Of a stretch of DNA of 64,000 nucleotides, positions 10,735 through 20,494 are shown in pieces. Source of the stretch: Siphonodentalium dalli (lineage: Eukaryota > Mollusca > Scaphopoda > Gadilida > Siphonodentaliidae). The position numbers and the translations under genes were made by a program. Where the stretch lies: positions 39,129,797 to 39,193,796 of the forward strand of contig CP136061.1 of the NCBI GenBank assembly GCA_032622095.1, given 5' to 3'. The notes beneath the pieces were generated by a model. It saw nothing but the letters and a program-made list of their open reading frames with translations, was not told where the DNA came from and ran no database searches. Position 1 is the stretch's first letter, and each line of letters begins with the position of its first letter.

Positions 10735-11368
10735 GCGAGGTTTCGTAAGCGCTATGGTGTAATTAACATGGTGATGGCGAGGTTGCGTAAGCGCTATGGT
10801 GTAATTAACGTGGTGCTGGCGATGTTTCGTAAGCGCTATGGTGTAATTAGCATGGTGACGGCGAGGTTTCCTAAGCGCTGTGGTGTAATTAACATTGTGG
10901 TGGCGTGGTTTCGTAAGCGCTATGGTGTAATTAACATGGTGATGGTGAGGTTTGGTAAGCGCTATGGTGTAATTAACATGGTGATGGCGAGGTGACGTAA
11001 GCGCTATGGTGTAAATAACATGGTGATGGCTAGGTTTCGTAAGCGCTATGGTGTAATTAACATGGTGATGGCGAGGTGTCGTAAGCGCTATGGTGTAAAT
11101 AATATGGTGATGGCGAGGTTTCGTAAGCGATATTGCGTGATTAACATGGTGATGTCGAGGTTTCGTAAGCGCTATGGTGTAATTAACATGGTGATGGTGA
11201 GGTTTCGTAAGCGCTATGGTGTAATTAACATGGTGATGGCGAGGTGTCGTAAGCGCTATGGTGTAATTAACATGGTGATGGCGATGTTTCGTAAGCGCTG
11301 TGGTGTAATTATCATGGTGATGGAGAGGTGTTTCGTAAGCACTGTGGTGTAATTAACATGGTGATGAC
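10735..11368. repeat. 42-bp minisatellite (15 copies)
   Basis: Fifteen copies of a 42-bp unit containing TCGTAAGCGCTATGGTGTAA and TTAACATGGTGATGGCGAGG. As 42 is a multiple of three, the plus strand stays open and would read as a 14-residue repeat (MVMARFRKRYGVIN). The frame is broken by a TGA at 10994-10996, and no promoter, splice or domain evidence supports translation. The last unit has a 3-bp insertion (AGGTGTTTCG). Confidence 0.9.
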
Positions 11369-11577
11369 AGCTTTATCCAAACCACAATATAATACCATCA
11401 TGAACCACATCGACAACATGTATCTCCCGTTTTCACTACGAGGCTTCTGTATATGTAATGGGAATAGCATCGCATAGGTTTATACTTTCCAAATTTGTAG
11501 TTGTGGTCATTGAAAGGTTGAACAAAGCAAGACATGACAAGACAATAATCAATAAATTAATAATCAATAAATATATA

Positions 11578-11826
11578 TAGGAGATATAGCACAGTAGCAA
11601 TGTTATATTTTATGCCTCCGAAACATGCCGAGCATTGCTCTTTGAACATGCTTGGGACTATACAACACACCAGATGCCTATTTTTATAAGCAAATTTAAT
11701 TTTTGAGACAGTGCAAATTTGTTTGGGATTGGGTGGGATTCGAACCCCGGTCCATGACGGCGAGCGCGCCTTGCGACTCAAAGTCCGAGGCATAAAATAT
11801 TACATTGCTACTGTGCTATATCTCCT
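11578..11826 (-). mobile_element. Foldback element with tRNA-like head
   Basis: Terminal inverted repeats of about 42 bp (TAGGAGATATAGCACAGTAG ... GCATAAAATAT) at 11578-11620 and 11784-11826. Read on the minus strand, the right arm starts GGAGATATAGCACAGTAG, which fits a pol III A box (TRGCNNAGTRG). The interior contains GGGGTTCGAATCCC (11738-11751), a perfect B box. It therefore looks like a tRNA-derived SINE whose head is repeated in inverted orientation at its tail. It is not an intact tRNA gene. Confidence 0.6.
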
Positions 11827-11884
11827 AAGTGTCCTATGTGCGACGTCAGAATACAGCGGCCATTCGAGCTTCCTTTTTTGAGGT

Positions 11885-11990
11885 TGCTTCGGTGGCCGTG
11901 TGGTATTGACGTCGGACTTTGAGTCGCAAGGCGCGCTCGGCGTCACCCAATCCCAAAACTATTTGCAGTGTCTCAAAAATCAATAAATAG
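11885..11990 (+). mobile_element. tRNA-derived SINE fragment
   Basis: Plus-strand sequence GGTGGCCGTGTGG (A-box-like), then TCGGACTTTGAGTCGCAAGG..CGCGCTCG, then CACCCAATCCCAAAAC..TGTCTCAAAAATCAA. These blocks are found, in opposite orientation, inside the foldback at 11578-11826. Here the B box itself is missing: CTCGGCGTCACCC joins directly. So this is an internally deleted copy. Confidence 0.6.
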
Positions 11991-12460
11991 TTAATACTGT
12001 TATAAAATAAATCGAAAAAGCGAAAACTATGGTACGTAGTTGATTAGTTGTCGGTGTATATCGGCGATTCTAATTGGTTGCTGGTGTATATCGGCGATTC
12101 TAATTGGTTGCTGGTGTATTTCGGCGATTCTAATTGGTTGCTGGTGAGCCCTGATGATGATCTCCCCAGGATTTCAGTCGAATGTATTAATCCGATCTAA
12201 TCAAGTTTATCGTGGATCACCACAAATCACTGAATACTGGTTGACAAAAGGTGGACTTAGTGGGTCTCATGGTGTTTCGCACACGCTTTACTTACTGTAG
12301 ACTCATCATCAATATAATTGATGTACTGTAATTGAAGCAGAGAGAGATTCTTTATTCTTCCATTCAAGAGAGATGTTATATACAACAATACATACAATTA
12401 CCTAATATTGAGACAATAAGATGGGTTGCTATATATGATAACATGATGTACATGTGTGTC

Positions 12461-12626
12461 ATATAAGGATTAACTGTCATGTGGACTGTTTTTATGGAGA
12501 TGTAACCGTGAGGTAAGTGGTCATAACTTGTGTAAAACCCGAAGGGTTTTACATACAAATTATGACCACTTACCTTACGGTTACATCTCCATAAAAAACA
12601 GTCCACAATACCGTTAATCCTCATAT
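12461..12626. mobile_element. 166-bp foldback (hairpin) element
   Basis: Nearly perfect long hairpin. Arm 12481-12540 pairs with 12547-12606 (GTGGACTGTTTTTATGGAGA...), and the match continues outward to 12461-12474 / 12613-12626 (AGGATTAAC / GTTAATCCT). The loop is AACCCGAAGGGTT. Non-coding MITE-like element. Confidence 0.8.
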
Positions 12627-12629
12627 TTA

Positions 12630-13190
12630 TATACATTTATCGAAAAAGCCACTTTTGTAAATGTACTTAAATCGAAAAGTGTATCGTGACAAAACCAGCC
12701 CAAAATTTCCCATAGCACCCTTGGCAAAAGTTAACAGGAACAATTGAAACCCGATGATTTATTAAGTCAATCCTGCGCGAATCCAAATGCGCCCAAAACA
12801 TTACGCGTTCGTCTTTCCAAACCCAAATGACGTATCGATGTTGTTATGAGCTTGCAGTTATAAGCCGTTGCGCATTCACCGATAAATAATCGCCGACCAA
12901 TCAGAATGCTGGATTTAGTGATGACAACACTTAGTATGTAAATATACCAATAACGATGCTGTTTCTCACTCCACGTGTGTGATGGCACGCACGCGATGAT
13001 TCAATAGTGCACAAAATGCATATGAATGAAAAATATTCACCCTCGCCGTTGATGGTTGAGGAATCCAACCCACTCATCGACTGATATCCAAATGAATACA
13101 TCAACACATATTGTGGCGATAGGAAAATTAGGAACGTCGATAAATCGACGATAGTGATTATTCGATACCAGAAGTGTTTTTTTAGATCAG
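12630..13190. other. Anonymous DNA, no gene seen
   Basis: Nothing recognisable. Short open frames on the minus strand (12767-13218) have no family features. Confidence 0.5.
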
Positions 13191-13194
13191 TGAT

Positions 13195-13334
13195 ATTGTT
13201 ACATAATGCCATCAACAATCTGGGCCGATATGATATTCTAGTGCAGTGACGAGTGAATTCATCTTCAATAGATAACTTTAATAGTGATGAGGCACATCAA
13301 CAATAGTACATACATATACAAAAGTGTATATAAA
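13195..13334. repeat. ~145-bp dispersed repeat, copy 1
   Basis: About 95% identical to 30151-30290 (starts TGTTACATAATGCC, ends GTGTATATAAA). Here it stops exactly at the 3' end of a minus-strand Helitron-like element; at 30290 it stops exactly at the 3' end of a LINE copy. Confidence 0.8.
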
Positions 13335-13832
13335 CTAGAGGGTTAAAATTCTGGCCTGCAAAATTTTGATACTTCCATATAAATTCCCCATCCCCGATCA
13401 CCATCCATAATTTAATCATCTACCCAACCCTATCCAATCCTTACACATAAACCACTCCATAACCCTAATATTGGTAGCCAATCCATAATCATAACCATTT
13501 CCACAGCCCTATCCACAGCACTTAACTCTAACCCAATAAAATACCCTTACCAAATACATTGCCCTCATGCAAACCATATCCATAGCCGTACGTTGGACCA
13601 TTACCATAACTCTTTCAATGAGTTTAGTCATACATACAAGCGTACCCACAACCAAATCCTTTGCATAACTGACACCGTCACAATTTTATCATTAACAATA
13701 TCCACAATTCTAACCCAATTTATAAACCATATCCTGACCATAACGTTAACATTAAGCCTAACCCTGATCTACAAATATCTATAGCCCTATTCTTAATGTA
13801 TTATATAGTTATCAGGGTATAAAATATTAAAT
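13335..13832 (-). mobile_element. Helitron-like element D (minus), right end uncertain
   Basis: Read on the minus strand, the 3' end is TTTGATACTTCC complement, an AAAATT/AATTTT hairpin region and CTAG (13335-13338), followed by T. The interior (13390-13790) is a strongly G-poor plus strand made of CCATAACC / CCTATCC-like words. The element at 16149 shares the subterminal word GATACTTCCATATA and the same kind of interior. The 5' end is not clear; it lies near 13.8 kb. Confidence 0.5.
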
Positions 13833-13834
13833 AT

Positions 13835-14330
13835 GAGTCAAGAATTCTGTCCGGAAATGATTCTATTGTTTATTATTGATTTCATTTCGAATATCTTCTG
13901 GTCTAATAATGTGTGGTTGTTTAGCTAACGAACAATAGTGGTTACTGTTACCAGTGACCAGGGCTGTTCTAAAAATAAATCAAGAACTTGTCCCAATTAA
14001 CATCTCATTTCATAATAAAATATTCGAAAAAAGTTCAACATTAGCTGATAGAAGTCTGGACATGAGTCTTCAATTCATATTTATTATTTTGTACCCACAA
14101 AACTATTTCAAAACTTGTTATTTAAAGAGATAATCATATTGTTAACCCTTCACATTAATTTTCCTATGTGTATACAGTCATCGGGAGTATTTTTCTACAT
14201 GATAAGTGAATACATGTAATATCTATTGGTCACTTAATCCTGATTAACTCATTGCGCATTCATTTGAAAAGTAACAAAAAATCATCGAATTTGCACGTGG
14301 ATAGTACCGACCACATCCAATTTGCTCTAT
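13835..14330. other. Anonymous AT-rich DNA
   Basis: No gene or named repeat visible. Confidence 0.45.
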
Positions 14331-14339
14331 CTCGATTTC

Positions 14340-15260
14340 TTCATGTATTTCTTTGCAAGATTTACTTGAAGTTGCCAAAAGCCTCGACCAACCGATGCGC
14401 GTTCTCCGTTAGACGGATTGCTTTTATACCACAGTCAAACTTCCAGGATGTATATATGGTAAACTGAGGCACATGCTCACGCATTTGACTCACTCATTCA
14501 TTAGCCTGCTTGAATTTCGACTTTTGCCATATATCAATGTAGGCTGTGTTCATATGCATGTACTACGCATTACGCTATATATCATCGACACGAGTGGATC
14601 CTTTGTTCTGAAACTTAAGCAATCGCACCAGTGATGGGCGTTGATATCCCCTATGACATCCACTCGTCAGCAAAATTTTATCTCCATATTTTTTTTTTTT
14701 CAAGAATTTTTGAACTTTTGATTTTTGTTGGAAATTGCCAATATGTACCCACCTGAACACGAGCTTTCCGTTGGTCGGTTTGCTTTGTAAGTAGAGCGGT
14801 CAAACTTTGGGATGTTACCAACAATATATCAACGAACCGGCTCCTGCATTACATTGCTCCGTCATTAACCCGGTCGGATTTGGCGAGAAAAATAGCTTAG
14901 TGATACAGCACTTAAATATACTTGTTAACATTATAAAGCCTCGCCACTAGTAAACCTGGTACCTTAGCGCAAATTAAGCAGACATCGATAAGTTGCGTTT
15001 GGGTACTATCTATCATATCCACTATTCAAAAAAAATTTGTCTCGATGTTTGATTTTTAGACAATTTTTCACCCTTTGATTTTCGTTGGAATTTGCAAAAA
15101 GTCTGAACCGACCGGAAGATCACTCGCTGTTTGACAGTTTGCTATTATAGCAGAGCTATCAAACTTTGGGGGCCTACCTACGCGATACCGCAGTACCTGC
15201 TACTGCATTAACCTTGCTCACCAATTAGCCCGTTTGGATTTGGCGCCAAAAATAGGTAAT
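14340..15260. repeat. Degenerate tandem repeat, period about 350 bp
   Basis: Three diverged copies start near 14360, 14710 and 15070. Each runs TTGTTGGAAATTGCCAA-like, CCGA/CCGT..TTTGC, TCAAACTT(T/C)GGGATGT, then in two of them CTGCATTA..TTGCTC and CGGATTTGGCG.AAAAATAG. Non-coding. Confidence 0.65.
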
Positions 15261-15539
15261 TTTCTTGTACATGCCGTAGACCGGTAACGATTGGGACAAA
15301 AAACTTGCCAGCGGTAAAATTCGGTCCGCACCACTCTCCCCATTCGGAATATGCAACAAAAATATTATACCGCTGGACTTTTTTTTTTTCCCCCTAAATC
15401 TGCCGTTTACATCCGCCACCGGTCAGCCTGGTCTCACCACCCTCGGCCTGGTCTCACCACCTCGATCTGGTATCATTACCCAGCGTGGTTTCGTCGCCTC
15501 CCCGGTTATGCTTCATCCTCTCCCATGCTCCTTCATTAG

Positions 15540-16148
15540 CCAAATTATTTAATTTTCGATTTGTTATAACTTGGTCAATTCTGAACCGATTTCCAAAATT
15601 CTTTCAGGAGGATCATTAGTACGTCCTATAGATACACGACAGTAAAAGTAGTTGAAATCATCGAAAACAAAAATCGAAACATTTGCCCCCACCCAAACCC
15701 CAAAAATATAAGTCCGTTCCTGTTCAATACTTATTTTCATAGCAAGTTGCTAATAAGTAACTGCATAGAAGCCCTCATATCTGGCTACCTTGAATGTTAT
15801 AGGCGGACACAGGATATGAAATAAATCGAATTTTGCGAATCATGGGCGACAACTCTGTAGGGAAAGCTCGGACATAAATTGTAATGCATGGACACAATAG
15901 GGCATACTGAGTTGTACATACGGTCCAAATTTCAAGTTGCTGCTATTCATAGTTTTCGAGATACTGCAACCCCCAGTTTTACACATAAAGGGAGATAACT
16001 CTGCAAAGCAAGTTTGGACAAAATCCTATATAGCCCGATGCACTACAACTATCATAGGGCTATAAACATACCAAAATCCAGCGCTCTATCTCTCATATTT
16101 CCTGAGATATAAGGGTTATAAAATTGCTTAGTATAATAATAATAATAA
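15540..16148 (+). repeat. Dispersed repeat family F, copy 1
   Basis: Shares with 19670-19990 the words TTATAACTTGG, ACCGATTT.CAAAATTCTTTCA, AGTACGTC.TATAG.TACACG and ACAGTAAAA.T, later TAACTCTG and TGAGATATAAGGGTT, and ends in an AATAAT tract in both. Non-coding in both copies. Confidence 0.7.
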
Positions 16149-16692
16149 CTAGAAATTTTAAACTTCCAATTGGAAGTTTGATACTTCCATATAATTATCA
16201 TATATATTCCTATCCAAATCCCCTCTCAATCATTACCTTTCCCATAACCCAAACCATAATCATATCTATTCCTATCGGCAACCCGTACCATGTCCCAGTA
16301 CTAAATGTTTCTATAAGCATAACCATGCTCTAGTCGTAACCATAACCACACTAATTCTAACTATATCTATAACTTTAAAAAGTCATGGAATATAAGTAGT
16401 GGCTCACCTTTTCGATCGTAATTTTGTTTATCTCGATTAATCCGTTCGACATCTATTGAAGTATTTATTTAGTTACAACCATGTATACTTCAGACCTTAT
16501 ATTATGATACATGAACGTCATAAACACATCAGTTCGCAAAAATAAAAGATGAAGAATGAGGCTACTTTTGAAATTATATTTCTCATAAAAAGTTACCCCT
16601 AGTAGACCCCTTTGGTATCATCTAGATGGTCTCCTGTAACTTTTATAGAAGACAAACACGGGCACACAGACAGAAATTCGCAAATATACATT
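16149..16692 (-). mobile_element. Helitron-like element E (minus)
   Basis: Minus-strand 3' end: perfect 20-bp palindrome AAACTTCCAATTGGAAGTTT (16160-16179), seven bases, then CTAG (16149-16152) followed by T. The interior has a G-poor CCATAACC-like tract (16200-16380). A segment at 16385-16545 matches 62250-62400 of the large Helitron-like element in inverted orientation. The 5' head (TATATTTGCGAATTTCTGTC, then GGAGACCATCTAGATGATAC) matches that element's 5' region at 59732-59800. No coding capacity. Confidence 0.6.
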
Positions 16693-16693
16693 A

Positions 16694-16854
16694 ATGCCCT
16701 ATGTAATCGACCCCTTAAACACAGCAGAATTATGGGTAACTTTTCGGGATTCAGGAGAGCTTTCGGATGAATGTCAGCAGGCTATATTTCCCAAGAAATC
16801 CTGAAATGTTGCCCATAATTCTGCTATGTTCAAGGAGTCGATTACTTAGGGCAT
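16694..16854. mobile_element. 161-bp foldback element
   Basis: Arms of about 55-60 bp, ATGCCCTATGTAATCGACCC... and its imperfect complement ...GGAGTCGATTACTTAGGGCAT, surround a ~40-bp loop. It abuts the 5' end of the Helitron-like element at 16149-16692. Confidence 0.7.
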
Positions 16855-16859
16855 ACTGT

Positions 16860-18215
16860 AGATATAGATGTAAAAATGTTATTAAATTATTCATGAATTC
16901 CAAATTAAATCACATGACGTCAGATGTACCTATCCCATGACACTCCACGTGACAATTCACCGTGTGTTCCAATTTTTGTTTGTCATGATCCAACCGGTTG
17001 GTCACCAATAGCAGGCCAGACCGACAAACAAATGAACACAGACACAGTTCGGTTTTATTAGTATACATACACACATGTGTACAATATATATATTTAATTG
17101 GCAACGGGAATAAAGAACATGCACGGGTTCCACATACGCGCATGTGTCTCTCTCTTGTGCCTATATTCCAAATTAAAGACTTGCGATGTTAAAAATTATA
17201 ACTGCAATGGGATGGTATATTCTCGTGAACGATACGGGTAGTTATAGTCTGTCCACAATGAAGTGCGAAGTTTTAAATCAATGCCGATCTGTAATTTGCC
17301 AAATGTTAAGTCTTTGTTTGTCAGTTTGTCGGGTCAGTGATTTCAACGGCCAGTAATATAAGTGACGGTTATATCTACGTGCAGCGGATATATTTATTTA
17401 TGAAATAATTATGCGCGAAAGGCAATCACCCACACAACTGATAACTCATGTCTTGATTACATCTTATTATAAAATTAGTAACATGCTAAAAACGAGCCGA
17501 AATCACCAGAATGGGACAAAGGCAAATATGTTTTATTTGAAGTTCTATCACGCTCGGGAACGTTCTAGAAAGATCACTGAAATGTCACTATATATGTGTA
17601 TCAGGAATTAAGCATTAAATGTAATTCAGAAACATATCAATATAGCATAACAGGTAATGCCGTCAAGACACGTTATGTCATTACAAACGTTTATACTGAT
17701 TGTACTGACTGTGCAAGATCGCGAAATTTTCCACAGCTTGTGCGAATTATGTATACATTTTGGGTTCAAAGTGACTTAGTCGGACAGGTGCGTAACACAC
17801 TGTGCCATCAGAAGTAAGCCAGCCATGCGGCCAATTCTATTTTAAAGAGCGCGGTTTTGTACATTGTACACACTACATTGTGTGTGAACGTAACACGATT
17901 TGCGTACATCTATATGCATTTCAGTAGGTTGCTTTCCCGAGTAATGGTGCCTTTTTCTGTGCATATAAATAGCACCAAAGTGAACATACCCCCTTTCTCA
18001 CCAGCAAAATGATAAATAGCCGATGTGTTGGAACGGTAGTATACCATAAACAAAAATGGCATGTCGAGGTTGTAAAATAGACGGATATTCTTCTGAATAT
18101 ACGGACATGAACGAGCGTATTTTACCATTGAATATGCTATTGCAAGTCTTCACAAGTTAACAATTGTTATTCACACACACGCGTAATTAAATATGTCGTT
18201 CAATGTAATTATAAT
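16860..18215. other. Anonymous DNA, no gene seen
   Basis: No gene or repeat recognised in this 1.35 kb. A TGACGTCA word (CRE-type) is present at 16914-16921. Confidence 0.45.
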
Positions 18216-18217
18216 TT

Positions 18218-18478
18218 TTTTTTTTTTTTTAGAACTCGGGGCTATTGCGGACCACTCATATCGGCTGGAGCACCCCGAAAGAGGTGACCCACCCTTACGA
18301 GATGGTCAAATTGCCTGTCGGAGTCAGTCCCCGCTAAAGCGGCAATCCGTCAGTCAGTCACGACCACTTGTCCTCCTCAGGCTGCGAACCCACACCGTGG
18401 AAGTCCCGTCCGATGGCCAGCCATCGTCGGGGACGTATCTCACAGCACGGGCTCGAGCCAAAGGCCGAGAAGCGATCG
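18218..18478 (-). mobile_element. GC-rich retroposon with U2 snRNA-like head
   Basis: A GC-rich island in AT-rich DNA, ending on the minus strand in an A16-like tail (the T run at 18216-18231). Its minus-strand 5' end (18476 downward) reads ATCGCTTCTCGGCCTTTGGC, the first bases of U2 snRNA apart from one missing T. A B-box-like word GGTTCGCAGCC lies in the middle. This suggests a SINE with a snRNA-derived head. The plus-strand open frame across it (18193-18483) is most likely incidental. No target duplication is clear. Confidence 0.55.
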
Positions 18479-18484
18479 AATGAT

Positions 18485-19665
18485 CACCCATTTCGCAACA
18501 GCGAAATAGCGTATGATGACATTAAACTCTCTTTGCTCGCTTGCCTATATCGTTATGTTCCCAACAGTTGAAGGTGTTTTATTTTAACTAATAGATTGTC
18601 ATGATATGGTACCATTCTGGGAATGATATATACATGGCAGCTTATACCTACACATTCCATAAACAATACCCTTAATTTTGGTGTGATTCATATTCTTGAA
18701 TGCATGCAGGTGGTGGATTAGTCGGTGCTTTAAGACATATTTTGGGTATATTTTCCGATTAGCGGACGACCGTACGACGTCGTTGTCGGACTCTTCCTAA
18801 GTTATAACACTTTACATTACGACTCTTCCAATTAATGCGAAATATGCAATCAGCGATCTTAACAAACGGGCAATAAAGTCATACATTTTCACTTGTGACA
18901 CATACAGATGACAAAGAGACAGTTTTTAAATGGTCAGATCTAAATTCAACAAACGTATGCTATATACCAGATGGGAATTTAATACCAAACCTTAGATAGT
19001 CACGTTCGGAAATTATGATACCAAAATTAGCGACTTAGGGGCGGCAAGGTTGGGGTGTCGGGCGGTATACGCTGACTCCCATTCATTCAATTTGAATATA
19101 TCATATATTAAAATGGTTTACGGGCGCGTGAACGGATAGAAAATAGTTTGAATTCAATTGAGAACCGCAAGCGAAAGTCCACGCATAAGAAGGATTGTGC
19201 TTTATGAAAACGTGGTCCATGCGGAGAAGTGTTATAACAATATACGACGGACACCACAGTTCTGTTAATTCCCAAATGTCAAAGTCGAGAATTTTTTATT
19301 TAAAAACTAACGAATTATGACCGTTTTTGGTCTCAAAATATGTCATTTTTTAGCCGCATCATGATAAAACTGCAGAATCACGGCCGATTGACAAGACAGA
19401 CAGCCGACATTGTTTTGAGTGATTACCCGTTAGCCAACATAACAATTAACGCATTGCCCCGAGCAGGAATGGAGCGCCGAACAGGAATGGATGTTGAAAT
19501 ATATCGCCAGTGGTCATTGATGCAATTTTTGAAATTGGCAGTTTCTGGTTTGGTTTGGTCTTCTGTCTATGTTTAAGACGCTCATATAGAACAAATCCAG
19601 CTGTTGCGCTTCGTCTAGGAGAAGATCTGGACACAAGCACTTTCTACACATGGACTTTATTAGTA
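18485..19665. other. Anonymous DNA, no gene seen
   Basis: No coding domain, RNA gene or named repeat is visible. Confidence 0.45.
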
Positions 19666-19669
19666 CATT

Positions 19670-19990
19670 TTTCGATGTGTTATAACTTGGAAATTTCTCG
19701 ACCGATTTACAAAATTCTTTCACGAGTGGCATCAGTACGTCGTATAGCTACACGACAGTAAAAATGGTTGGAATCGGTGACAAGAAAAAAATTGACAAAT
19801 TTTGCACCCTTCCCCAGGTCAACAAATTGTTTTCGGGCCATAACTCTGGTAAGCACGTTACCACGCAACTTGGCATGGTGCATATACCTACCAAATTGCA
19901 ATGCTTTATCTTTTAAACTTTCTGAGATATAAGGGTTTCAAAATATATTAAGAATAATAAATAATAATAATAGTGAAAAATAAAAAATTG
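19670..19990 (+). repeat. Dispersed repeat family F, copy 2
   Basis: Pair-mate of 15540-16148 (shared words given there). It ends in an AATAAT microsatellite that contains a palindrome at 19999-20027 (ATACTTCCATAT / ATATGGAAGTAT). Confidence 0.7.
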
Positions 19991-20101
19991 AATAACAATA
20001 TACTTCCATATTAAAATATGGAAGTATAATAATAATAATAATAAATAATATTGGAAAAAAATAAAAAATTGAATAACAATAATATGTTACTACATGTATA
20101 A

Positions 20102-20490
20102 TAAGAGTCGAGTATTCTGTCAGCCAGGATATCGCATGGTAAAGATCCATGTAAAACACTCTCGATTCCTAACTGACTCCCCTGTTCCAAGAAATCCTAC
20201 GCCTTTATATATCGACTCAATGGTTCGCTGAACCTCATGCATAAAGGTCAGCTCAGAGTCGTCTTAACATTCCAAAGTCCCGTAGACAAAGCCAGGTCAG
20301 ATGAAGGTTACATACCAGCGATAGACAAAGAAGAGTTCAGAAGCAGGTTAATTAATGTTACACAATACATTCCAACTGACCGATCTCTGCGAGGTTATAT
20401 GTGCATGGAATGTAATTACTTAGTCTAAGGATGGCGAAAGTGCCATCAGGGATGTTACTGGTACATGTAGGTGGGGTATATTATGTATCA
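20102..20490 (-). mobile_element. 5'-truncated LINE B copy (3' end only)
   Basis: About 390 bp nearly identical (about nine differences) to 30291-30675. In the longer copy this segment follows a LINE C-terminal zinc-finger frame on the minus strand, so this is the 3' UTR of a LINE truncated at its 5' side. The minus-strand 3' end reads CTCGACTCTTA. The plus-strand frame here (20237-20428) is incidental. Confidence 0.75.
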
Positions 20491-20494
20491 CTAC

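Larger units (their letters stand above)
11355..12345. repeat. Dispersed repeat copy (pair-mate of 53.6-54.2 kb), interrupted
   Basis: The flanks of this block match 53615-54245 in order. Shared words include ATGAACCACA.CGA, GGGAATAG.ATCG and GGCGATCT..GGTT.TTGGTGAGC, then the closing GTACTG..ATTGAAGCAG. This copy is interrupted at about 11560-11990 by the tRNA-like foldback and SINE fragment, and carries a 30-bp unit (TCGGCGATTCTAATTGGTTG...) three times at about 12052-12145. Confidence 0.65.

Noticed and set aside
10678-11352. Open frames of a 14-residue repeat (MVMARFRKRYGVIN)
   Set aside because: The 42-bp unit is a multiple of three, so open reading follows from the repeat itself. A TGA at 10994-10996 breaks it, and nothing supports translation.
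11730-11800. Possible tRNA gene on the minus strand
   Set aside because: A and B boxes are present, but the A-box side is AT-rich and duplicated as an inverted repeat; the region does not fold as a normal tRNA by eye.
18193-18483. 96-codon plus-strand frame
   Set aside because: It covers the GC-rich U2-headed retroposon, which is oriented on the minus strand; openness follows from high GC.
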